DNA of 59,138 nucleotides from Kurthia zopfii (lineage in GTDB: Bacteria; Bacillota; Bacilli; Bacillales_A; Planococcaceae), in the NCBI RefSeq assembly GCF_003143955.1, contig NZ_QFVS01000014.1, forward strand, positions 1 through 59,138, given 5' to 3'. Positions 1-6,998 of the stretch are shown here, one piece after another (position 1 is the stretch's first letter; each line of letters starts with the position of its first letter). Both the position numbers and the translations under genes were made by a program. The notes below the pieces were generated by a model. The model worked only from the letters and a program-made list of their open reading frames with translations, had not been told where the DNA came from and did no database searches.

Positions 1-45
1 TTTATTCTATAGGGAAACTCACTTGTTTTCTATTTTTTTGAATAA

Positions 46-116
46 AAATAACGTTCATGAAGTTTCCGCACCGATCTGATTAGAGATCGGTGCTTTTTTC
101 TTCACCAACGTTATTT
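46..116. repeat. Nested inverted-repeat element, copy 1
   Basis: Outer arms AAATAACGTT (46-55) and AACGTTATTT (107-116) are perfect complements and enclose a second perfect hairpin (68-93). A diverged copy in the same orientation lies at 19372-19442. Both copies sit just past the stop codon of a minus-strand gene. Read on the minus strand, the outer arm is followed by a T-rich tail, so the element may terminate transcription from both directions. Confidence 0.75.
68..99 (+). terminator. Rho-independent terminator
   Basis: Perfect 10-bp stem GCACCGATCT / AGATCGGTGC with a 6-nt loop followed by TTTTTT on the plus strand. It would end a plus-strand unit entering from the left, and it lies inside the larger inverted repeat at 46-116. 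Confidence 0.8.
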
Positions 117-149
117 ATTGTAGAACCTTCATTGTTTATGGTTGTGGGA

Positions 150-1697
150 CTATTGTTCTTGTGTTTTCGGTTCTTCAACTGGTGGTGTTTTTGGTGTTTC
201 TACACCATCTGTCTCCACCTCTTCTAATTCACCTTCATCTTTTGGCTTTTCAGTGCCGTTTGGATCAGATGAACCTTCGTTACTATCTGTATCTGTATCA
301 GTGTTCGTACCTTCATCTGGTTTATTACCTGTGTTTGGATCAACTTGAGGTTTTTCCACTGGTGGTGCCAATTTACCTGAATCTACTGAACTGTTCACTG
401 TAATTGTTTGAATCATATACTCACCAATATCATCAATGATGATTTTGAATGTAATATTTTCTTTGATTGTTTGTTTCTTGTTATTACGATCCATATAAGT
501 CGTAATCGTAGACATTGTTACATTTGAACTCTTGTCGCCAATCGTTACCCCTGTAACATTATATTGTAATGATTTGAATTTCTTACCATCTGAATTATAA
601 TTCCCAATGAATGCTCTCGCAGTTTTTAATGCTTCGCTCTTCGGTGAGATATAAGCGTCATAGTAATTATGCTTGCCATCTGTTAATGATTCGATTACTA
701 ATACGTAGAAACTCTTCATATTTTCAGATAAAAGTTCTTCATCGAAATACGCTTCGTCTGCGTGATTGTAACCTTCTTCATTTTCATCATCAAAATTAAC
801 TTCCGGTGCTTTTACTACCCAGTCATTTACTAGTCCCATCACAGCACTTAGCGGAATGGCATAGCCGATTTCCGGGTGATCTTCTAAAATGATTGAGTTA
901 ATACCGATGACATTCCCTGACTCCGCATTGATTAGTGGGCCACCACTTGAACCTCTACTTAAGCGAGCTGTGATTTCATATAAATGACTGTATGTATAGT
1001 CATCAAAGAATTCTGCACCTACGCTTTTCACGATTCCTTCTGTTGTCGTACCATATTGATCTTTCGGACTACCAATCGCTACAACTTTTGTGCCGACCTT
1101 AGCTGTTGTCGCATCCAATACTAATGGATTCTTCCCTGCTAAATCTGGCACTCGAATTAATGCGACATCCGTCTTTTTAGAAATCCCAATGACTTTCCCT
1201 TGGAATTCTTGACCATGTTGGTTTTTTACAACAACATATCCTGCATTTTTGGCAACGTGGGCATTTGTTAAAATGTCACCGCTACTATTAATGAGGAAGC
1301 CTGATCCTTGTTGTAAATCCGTATACACTGTGTAAATCTGTGTTTTCGCATTGGCAATAATCGCATCTTTATTAATTGTTGGCATGACGACATCTGTTTC
1401 GTTCTTATTCGTCGTACCTTCTTCGCTTGTGATACCGTCATCTTTATCTTTTTTAGGCGTTTCGTTTGTAACTGTGCCTTTTTCCGGTTCTTTTGATTCT
1501 TCAGAGGTTGGCTTTGACTTTGGTTTTTCCTGCTTCTCTTCATTATGAACTCGAATATTTTCCTTCTCAGTTGCTTGATCATCAGCTTTTGTTAATATCG
1601 TATAAATACCTGCTGCTACAGCAACAATGAGGATGAAAGCAATCGCTAAACGCTTGACGGATGCTTTCTTCAGTTTGAAACGTTTGTTCTCACTCAT
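150..1697 (-). CDS. Membrane-anchored trypsin-like serine protease with TcaA/NTF2-like C-terminal domain
   Basis: Predicted extracytoplasmic serine endopeptidase of the HtrA/trypsin (S1) superfamily. A basic N-terminus leads into one transmembrane helix (about residues 16-36), then a Lys/Glu/Thr-rich linker to about residue 105. The protease domain carries His in 'LTNAHV' (147), Asp in 'KKTDVALI' (177) and Ser in 'RGSSGGPL' (251), a complete triad. There is no PDZ domain. Residues about 315-435 instead look like the NTF2-like module of TcaA-type proteins, followed by a Pro/Glu/Thr-rich tail. I chose ATG at 1697 because AGGAAG lies 8 nt upstream; an in-frame GTG at 1706 would directly abut that Shine-Dalgarno sequence. 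The protease class is secure. The NTF2 assignment rests on pattern and on resemblance to the TcaA-like gene nearby. Confidence 0.88.
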   Translation of the reverse strand: MSENKRFKLKKASVKRLAIAFILIVAVAAGIYTILTKADDQATEKENIRVHNEEKQEKPKSKPTSEESKEPEKGTVTNETPKKDKDDGITSEEGTTNKNETDVVMPTINKDAIIANAKTQIYTVYTDLQQGSGFLINSSGDILTNAHVAKNAGYVVVKNQHGQEFQGKVIGISKKTDVALIRVPDLAGKNPLVLDATTAKVGTKVVAIGSPKDQYGTTTEGIVKSVGAEFFDDYTYSHLYEITARLSRGSSGGPLINAESGNVIGINSIILEDHPEIGYAIPLSAVMGLVNDWVVKAPEVNFDDENEEGYNHADEAYFDEELLSENMKSFYVLVIESLTDGKHNYYDAYISPKSEALKTARAFIGNYNSDGKKFKSLQYNVTGVTIGDKSSNVTMSTITTYMDRNNKKQTIKENITFKIIIDDIGEYMIQTITVNSSVDSGKLAPPVEKPQVDPNTGNKPDEGTNTDTDTDSNEGSSDPNGTEKPKDEGELEEVETDGVETPKTPPVEEPKTQEQ

Positions 1698-2050
1698 AAC
1701 ATCCACTTCCTATCCCTATATTCTCTTCTCTTTAATTAACGGATGAAAAGGAAAAAAGTTTCATTTTTCTCTATTAATTAAGTTGGAACAAATCCTATCA
1801 TAACATATCTATTCATTTATATAAGATGTTCCTACACAGGAATTCCACAAATTAATGAACATTATATTTTATGCTGTCAACAGTTAAATTTACACTATTC
1901 ACCAAAAATTAACAACAGGTAATTTTACGTCAATTCTCCCTATTTTAGTAGGTTTTTATTCATTGAAAATGCTTTTACTAGTTATCATACCTCTTTTACA
2001 ATAAAATCTTATATAATGAAAGTATTAATCTAACAAGGACTGAGTATGTA
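1698..2050. other. Divergent intergenic region
   Basis: AT-rich stretch between the protease gene and tagA, which must hold both promoters. A TATAAT occurs at 2012-2017 facing tagA, but I see no acceptable -35 hexamer at 16-18 bp spacing. No ORF with a ribosome site and no clear hairpin. Confidence 0.5.
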
Positions 2051-2782
2051 GTGAAAAAAGTACCCATTTTAAATATTCCCATTTCCAACACAACGAAACA
2101 CCAATTTATTGAAGAAATAGTGTCAAATATCCAAACGAATGACACACCGATCAAAGTCGTGACAGCAAATCCTGAAATTATTATGCTGGCAAAGGAAAAT
2201 CCGCGTTATGAACAGCTTCTACTTGAGTCGGATCATGTCGTTGCAGATGGCATCGGCGTTGTAATCGGCGCAAAAATGCTCGATACACCTTTACAAGAAA
2301 GAATTCCAGGTTATGAACTTGTACATGGCTTTTTAGAAAATGCTGCACCCGGTCATGACACATTTTACTTTTACGGAGGTAAGCCCGGTATAGCTGCGGA
2401 AGCCGCAAAAAAAGCGATGGAATTATATCCACAAGCGAAGATCGTCGGCTGTTCGGATGGTTACGGCGGTGATGGAGATGGTGACACGGTTGCGCAAAAA
2501 ATCGAAGCGCTGCAACCACATCATATTTTCGTCGCATTAGGCGCACCGAAGCAAGAAGAATGGATTGCCGAACATGCACATCGTTTCTCGCATACTTTAA
2601 TGATGGGCGTTGGCGGTAGCTTTGACGTATTATCCGGCCAAGTAAATCGCGCACCAAAAATTTTCATCAAACTGAATTTAGAATGGTTCCACCGTTTAAT
2701 TACGCAACCAACTCGTGCAAAACGTATGTTAAAAATCCCGCTTTTCTTACGCGAAGTAAAAAAATCAAAACGTCAGAAATAG
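2051..2782 (+). CDS. tagA: UDP-ManNAc:undecaprenyl-PP-GlcNAc ManNAc transferase TagA
   Basis: WecG/TagA/CpsF-family (GT26) glycosyltransferase, 243 residues. It transfers ManNAc to undecaprenyl-PP-GlcNAc, the first committed step of the wall teichoic acid linkage unit, at the inner membrane face. Visible family signatures are 'TANPEI' (Thr38), 'VADGIG' with the probable catalytic Asp66, 'RIPGYELV', 'LGAPKQEEWI' and 'GVGGSFDVLSG', with a basic C-terminal membrane-binding segment ('EWFHRLITQPTRAKRML'). The start is GTG, preceded by AAGGAC. It fits with the tag cluster at 50-58 kb although separated from it by 48 kb. Confidence 0.95.
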   Translation: MKKVPILNIPISNTTKHQFIEEIVSNIQTNDTPIKVVTANPEIIMLAKENPRYEQLLLESDHVVADGIGVVIGAKMLDTPLQERIPGYELVHGFLENAAPGHDTFYFYGGKPGIAAEAAKKAMELYPQAKIVGCSDGYGGDGDGDTVAQKIEALQPHHIFVALGAPKQEEWIAEHAHRFSHTLMMGVGGSFDVLSGQVNRAPKIFIKLNLEWFHRLITQPTRAKRMLKIPLFLREVKKSKRQK

Positions 2783-2851
2783 GGTTATTAATCCTTACTC
2801 AAAAAATGTATAATTATACTATATTACATACTTTGAAAGTAGGAATTAGTA

Positions 2852-3475
2852 TTGAATGAAATAGTTAGAGGTGCATTAATATCGGGTAGTTTAATCGTGG
2901 CAATTGGCGCTCAAAATGTATTCGTTCTGAAACAGGGTTTATTGAAGAATAATATTTTCTGGGTTGCCCTCACTTGTTTTCTATGCGATTTCATCTTGAT
3001 GACTCTCGGAATTCTCGGCGTCGGTTCGATCATTAGTAGTAATGAGATCGCAACCGTCATCCTCGCAGTAGCAGGCGGATTATTTTTACTATTCTATGGT
3101 TTCAAATCTTTCAGAAGCTCTTGGCTCGCAACAAGTTCGCTTGAGATTCAAAGTGATTCAAAGAAAACACCGATTTACAAAACGATTGCCGTTACACTTG
3201 CGATTACATTGCTCAACCCGCATGTCTATTTAGATACACTTGTAGTCATTGGTGGCGTGGCAGGTACGCTTGCATGGGATGCAAAACTACAGTTTTTAAT
3301 CGGGACATTGCTCGCTTCATTCATCTGGTTTTTCGCACTTGGATATGGCTCAAGATGGCTCATTCCCTTCTTCAAAAAACCATCCGCATGGCGCATTTTA
3401 GACTTTTTCATCGGCTGTGTCATGTTCCTAATTGCTTACCAATTACTGAAATTCGCAGCACAAACCTCAGTCTAA
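2852..3475 (+). CDS. LysE/ArgO-family amino-acid exporter
   Basis: Polytopic membrane protein of 207 residues, the usual ArgO/LysE length, with about six hydrophobic segments. The N-terminal 'IAIGAQN-FVLKQG'-type motif (here 'VAIGAQNVFVLKQG') and 'LLNPHVYLDT' are typical of LysE/ArgO exporters of basic amino acids. TTG start with TAGGAATT 7 nt upstream. It follows tagA by 69 nt and ends at a strong terminator, so it may be co-transcribed with tagA. Substrate (lysine or arginine) cannot be told from the sequence. Confidence 0.9.
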   Translation: MNEIVRGALISGSLIVAIGAQNVFVLKQGLLKNNIFWVALTCFLCDFILMTLGILGVGSIISSNEIATVILAVAGGLFLLFYGFKSFRSSWLATSSLEIQSDSKKTPIYKTIAVTLAITLLNPHVYLDTLVVIGGVAGTLAWDAKLQFLIGTLLASFIWFFALGYGSRWLIPFFKKPSAWRILDFFIGCVMFLIAYQLLKFAAQTSV

Positions 3476-3481
3476 TTTGCT

Positions 3482-3513
3482 AAGACCAAACGCTTATAGT
3501 TTGGTCTTTTTTT
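3482..3513 (+). terminator. Rho-independent terminator
   Basis: Perfect 10-bp stem AAGACCAAAC / GTTTGGTCTT, 7-nt loop, then a run of seven T. Ends the tagA-exporter unit. Confidence 0.9.
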
Positions 3514-3664
3514 GTATGAAAATACGAAATTCTAGCCCTTTTTCAACGATCCACTTAAATATGTATTAATTTGGTTAAATTGTATTATAAACTCCTATAA
3601 TGACTTAAATATTGTTATACTATATAGATGTTTGTTAAAAATATGTAGAAATGGAAGTGATACT

Positions 3665-4528
3665 ATGTTGATTTGTAATAATTGCAAAGCTGAATGCGCT
3701 GATAATATGCAGTTTTGTAATAATTGTGGACATAAACTGGGTGAAGAAGTGATCAAAGAGAGAGAAGTCGAAACACGTACTGCAATTACACCTAAGAAGA
3801 AAAGGAAAAAAGGGTTAATTGCGTTAATTGCACTTATTATTATTCTTATTGCAGCTCATTTTACGATTAAGACTTTGATCGATCCAGAGAAACAAATCTC
3901 AAAAATGAATGATGATTTCCAAAGTAAAGATGCAAAACATTTCTTGAAAAACTTTGACGTGGAAAAAGGCACATACACGGATTCTGAAGGTTACTATGCC
4001 TATATTCAAAATGAAACATGGTCAAGCGTGCGCGAGAAATTAGTAAATAATGTACGTAAATTCAAGCAAAAAGAAATGTTTGACCCTGTTGTAGATATGA
4101 ATGGTAATGATATGATTCGCATCGTGGAAAAACCATTTTTAGGCGGACTTTATAAAAAGGCGACTTTTGAAATTGTGCCAATCCGCGTAGAAATCGAAAG
4201 CGAATATAATGATATTCAATTTACACATGGCAAGAAAACCATTGACCTGAACGATGAATCCGCTACAACATTTGGCCAGTTCCTACCAGGAAATTACGAA
4301 TGGTCACTTGTTCAAAAAAGCGACTTCGGTTCATTGAAAAAAGAAGGAAAAATGTATATTTCTGAAGATGCCAACAACAATAAATTCACTTACAAACTTG
4401 ACTATACACCGACAGAAACAGAAGTGATGTCGAATAATATGGATGCGACTTTATTCGTAAATGGCGAAAGCACGAAGAAAACTATTGATGAACTAAATCC
4501 ACTTGGGCCAATTCCATTTGACGGTTAG
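3665..4528 (+). CDS. Truncated TcaA-like zinc-ribbon membrane protein (N-terminal part)
   Basis: What is still translatable without read-through: 287 residues. Cys4, Cys7, Cys18 and Cys21 form a zinc ribbon ('CNNC' twice), then a Lys/Arg-rich stretch, a transmembrane helix at about residues 47-66 and an extracellular part. The start is ATG 3665, preceded by GGAAGTG. A TTG 33 nt upstream is in frame, but it would put a non-homologous leader before the zinc ribbon. In the TcaA family the intact protein sits in the membrane with its repeats outside and affects wall stress and glycopeptide response. The fragment lacks the C-terminal module, so its function is doubtful. Confidence 0.65.
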   Translation: MLICNNCKAECADNMQFCNNCGHKLGEEVIKEREVETRTAITPKKKRKKGLIALIALIIILIAAHFTIKTLIDPEKQISKMNDDFQSKDAKHFLKNFDVEKGTYTDSEGYYAYIQNETWSSVREKLVNNVRKFKQKEMFDPVVDMNGNDMIRIVEKPFLGGLYKKATFEIVPIRVEIESEYNDIQFTHGKKTIDLNDESATTFGQFLPGNYEWSLVQKSDFGSLKKEGKMYISEDANNNKFTYKLDYTPTETEVMSNNMDATLFVNGESTKKTIDELNPLGPIPFDG

Positions 4529-5086
4529 GCAAAAATCCATGCGGAAGTTTTAGTAAATGGCAAAACGCAGAAATCAAATGAAGCTGCTGTAAAAGGTGAT
4601 CGCACTGTATTGAACTTCAAATACATCGAAGACCAAATTGCCGCAGATGAAAAATTTGAAGCGCTTGATAATTTAGTGATGAACAACGAGAGTAAAATTG
4701 ATGATTTCTACCAACGATTCCGCCAAGCACATGCATCAGATGTCAATAACCATCGCTATGATGCCGTATCCTACTATGTCGTGCCAGGAACAGAATTGGA
4801 GAAAACATATAAAGGTTATTTCAAAGACTTTAAAGATGGCGATGAAATTTCGAATCACTCGAACTATATGTCAAATTTAAAAGCCGTGAATGATACTACT
4901 TACACCTTCTCTACAGAAGAAAACTACACTTTCTTCAGCCATGAAAATGAAACCGTCGAATATTTCTTCAAAAAACAATATACGATTGTGACAAGCGGCG
5001 ACAGCTACAAAGTAAGTAAAATTGATAGTGAGAAAATTAACGAAAAACGTTATAAAACAGAAGAAGACGACTACGACTATGACTAA
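3665..5086 (+). pseudogene. TcaA-like membrane protein gene interrupted by an in-frame amber codon
   Basis: The frame opened at ATG 3665 stops at TAG 4526-4528, yet the same frame continues uninterrupted from 4529 to TAA at 5084-5086 with matching composition and a sensible sequence ('KIHAEVLVNGK'...). Without the amber codon the product would be 473 residues, close to TcaA of Staphylococcus aureus (about 460). Domains in order: zinc ribbon, one transmembrane helix, extracellular TcaA-type repeats, then an NTF2-like C-terminal domain (downstream half). The stop falls between the second and third extracellular domains. Either a recent nonsense mutation, a sequencing error, or a gene read by suppression; only one base separates TAG from a sense codon (CAG, AAG, TCG, TGG). 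Confidence 0.75.
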
Positions 5087-5102
5087 GGAGCGTGTACAAT
5101 AA

Positions 5103-5936
5103 ATGATTTGTCCAAATTGTAAGAACGAACAGGCAGAAGGAAAATTCTGTGGCCAATGCGGCGCTATTCTACCTGAAAAAACCGAGGAAACACTTGTAGA
5201 ACCTAAGATTGAACAAGAAGAACCAATCAAACTGGCAAAGGAAGAACCGACGAATCATATCCCACCCGTTCCTCCAACACCACAACCACAACCAGTACCA
5301 CCAGCAGCGACGAGTTCAGCTATTTCGGATTATTGGGCATACTTCTTAAACAGTTTCAAAAAGCCTTCTAAACAAGCTCAGGATGCCCCATTCAACTTCG
5401 GCTTAATCTCGATTGCCATTACAGTGTTCCTATGGGCAGTGCTTCCATTTGTCGCATTACAACGTGTTCTAACATATACGGCGAGTTGGTTCGGCACAAG
5501 CGTTGGTGATCCATCTGTTGATATTAGTATTTTAATTCGTACGATTGTTACTTTATTCGTCTTATACGCTTGTATTGTAGCTGTTCTTTCACTACTTGCG
5601 ACGAAGATGGGCAAGTATCGCTCTTGGAAACAAATTGTGTCGATTGTCGGCACATATAATAACTGGGTGATTGTCTTACTACTATTTACTTTCATTCCTC
5701 TATTCATGAACTTCTTCGCATTCTCAAGCTCGCTATTGAGTATTGCAAGTCTGTTCATCGCCTTGCTAATTCCATTGTACGTGGCAATTGTAGCATTTGA
5801 ATCTGATCATAAATTAGACCGTTTCGTGCGTTTCCTGATTATGATTGCTTCTCTATTCGCCATCTACTACGTGCTTTACAAAGTGTTGCTAAACCAAGTA
5901 ATTGATTCAATGAGATCCTTTACAAATTATATGTAG
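5103..5936 (+). CDS. Zinc-ribbon multi-pass membrane protein
   Basis: 277 residues. An N-terminal zinc ribbon (Cys3, Cys6, Cys16, Cys19) is followed by a Pro-rich linker (residues about 55-75) and five or six hydrophobic segments from about residue 98 to the end, resembling Yip1-type or uncharacterised zinc-ribbon membrane proteins of Bacillales. AAGGAG precedes the ATG, 16 nt after the TcaA-like frame, so the two are one transcription unit, and both carry the same type of zinc ribbon. The exact function is unknown; the pairing suggests a shared envelope role. Ends at a strong terminator. Confidence 0.85.
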   Translation: MICPNCKNEQAEGKFCGQCGAILPEKTEETLVEPKIEQEEPIKLAKEEPTNHIPPVPPTPQPQPVPPAATSSAISDYWAYFLNSFKKPSKQAQDAPFNFGLISIAITVFLWAVLPFVALQRVLTYTASWFGTSVGDPSVDISILIRTIVTLFVLYACIVAVLSLLATKMGKYRSWKQIVSIVGTYNNWVIVLLLFTFIPLFMNFFAFSSSLLSIASLFIALLIPLYVAIVAFESDHKLDRFVRFLIMIASLFAIYYVLYKVLLNQVIDSMRSFTNYM

Positions 5937-5948
5937 TATTCTTACTTT

Positions 5949-5981
5949 CCCCCACTCCGCAGACGCGAGGTGGGGGTTTTT
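5949..5981 (+). terminator. Rho-independent terminator
   Basis: CCCCCAC / GTGGGGG stem with a 14-nt loop followed by TTTTTG. Confidence 0.85.
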
Positions 5982-6289
5982 GTTTGGAATAACTAGGTAT
6001 AACTTCTGTACGTATGTATTTATTTAATTTAACTCACAAGCTTATAGCAGTGAACCCTTATGTTCTCTACTTATACCCCTTTGGTTATTATGTATTAATT
6101 CTAGTTATACTCGTTGATTTTGAGTGCATTTTCATATTTTCTTCTATATTTTTTGGAATAATCTCTGTTCTTTCGTTATATTTACTGATTTGTAATCGGT
6201 TTTTGAGTGATTTCAACTTCATATATGAACTAATTTTTATTAATTTATTTTATTTAGGACTTTTTAGTACTCTTCTGAAGATTTCATCT

Positions 6290-6800
6290 CTTTTTTCAGG
6301 GTTAACTCTCTTACTTGGCTGCATTTATTGGGTTTTGAACGGGCTTTTGAGTAACTCTCCCCAGTGTTATGTATTTTTTTATTTAGGTTTAAGGTTTTTC
6401 GTTCTGTTTTCGGGGTTAACTCTCTTACACGGCTGCATTTATTGGGTTTTGAACGGGCTTTTTGAGTATCTCTAGCATTATTATGTATTTATTTTATTTA
6501 GTTTTAAGGTTTTTTGTTCTCTTTTCAGGCTTTTTTCTATGTTTTCAGGGTTAATTCTCTTATACCGCTGCATTCATTGGGTTTTGAACAGGCTTTTGAG
6601 TATCTCTAGCTCTGTTATGTATTATTTTATTTAGTTTCTTATTTGTTGGGACATATAATGTGCCTTTTCTCAGCATTTTAGCTATATTTTCAGGTCAATT
6701 TCTCTTATTTGGCTGTATAAATTGGTTTTTGAGTCCTATTTTTAACGATCTTATCTGTTTTTTCTGGGTTTATATCTCTTATCAGGTTACAGTTACTCAT
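6290..6800. repeat. Degenerate tandem repeat tract, no gene
   Basis: Five imperfect units share the core 'GGGTTAACTCTCTTA', then 'GGCTGCATTTATTGGGTTTTGA' variants and 'GGCTTTTGAGTA'. Core starts lie near 6300, 6414, 6549, 6693 and 6767. An open frame at 6014-6475 crosses two units but has no ribosome site and mirrors the repeat, so I do not call it. The flanks (5982-6289, 6801-6923) are AT-rich and hold nothing recognisable. Confidence 0.7.
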
Positions 6801-6923
6801 TTATTATGATTTTCTTCTTAAACATGTTTTCAATTACGTATTTTCCCTCACTATTTGCCTATTTCCTGCAATTTTATTCAAGAAAGCAGCTATATTACTT
6901 GTAAGTATGTATTAATTAAAGTT

Positions 6924-6955
6924 AAAAGCCCAATCCTGTATAGGATCGGGCTTTT
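6924..6955 (-). terminator. Terminator of S-layer-like gene
   Basis: AAAAGCCC-A-ATCCT / AGGAT-C-GGGCTTTT stem with a 4-nt loop. T-rich on both strands; it lies 43 nt beyond the stop of the minus-strand gene at 6999. Confidence 0.85.
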
Positions 6956-6998
6956 ATAATCATTAATTGATTTGTGGGTTATTACTAATCGTTAGTGA

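Noticed and set aside
2012..2017. TATAAT as the tagA promoter
   Set aside because: No -35-like hexamer at 16-18 bp; best candidates are 11 or 24 bp away.
4526..4528. Amber codon read as pyrrolysine
   Set aside because: No pyl genes seen, and TcaA family proteins have no such residue; mutation or error is simpler.
6014..6475. Open frame of 153 codons
   Set aside because: It spans repeat units, repeats the same peptide twice and has no ribosome site.
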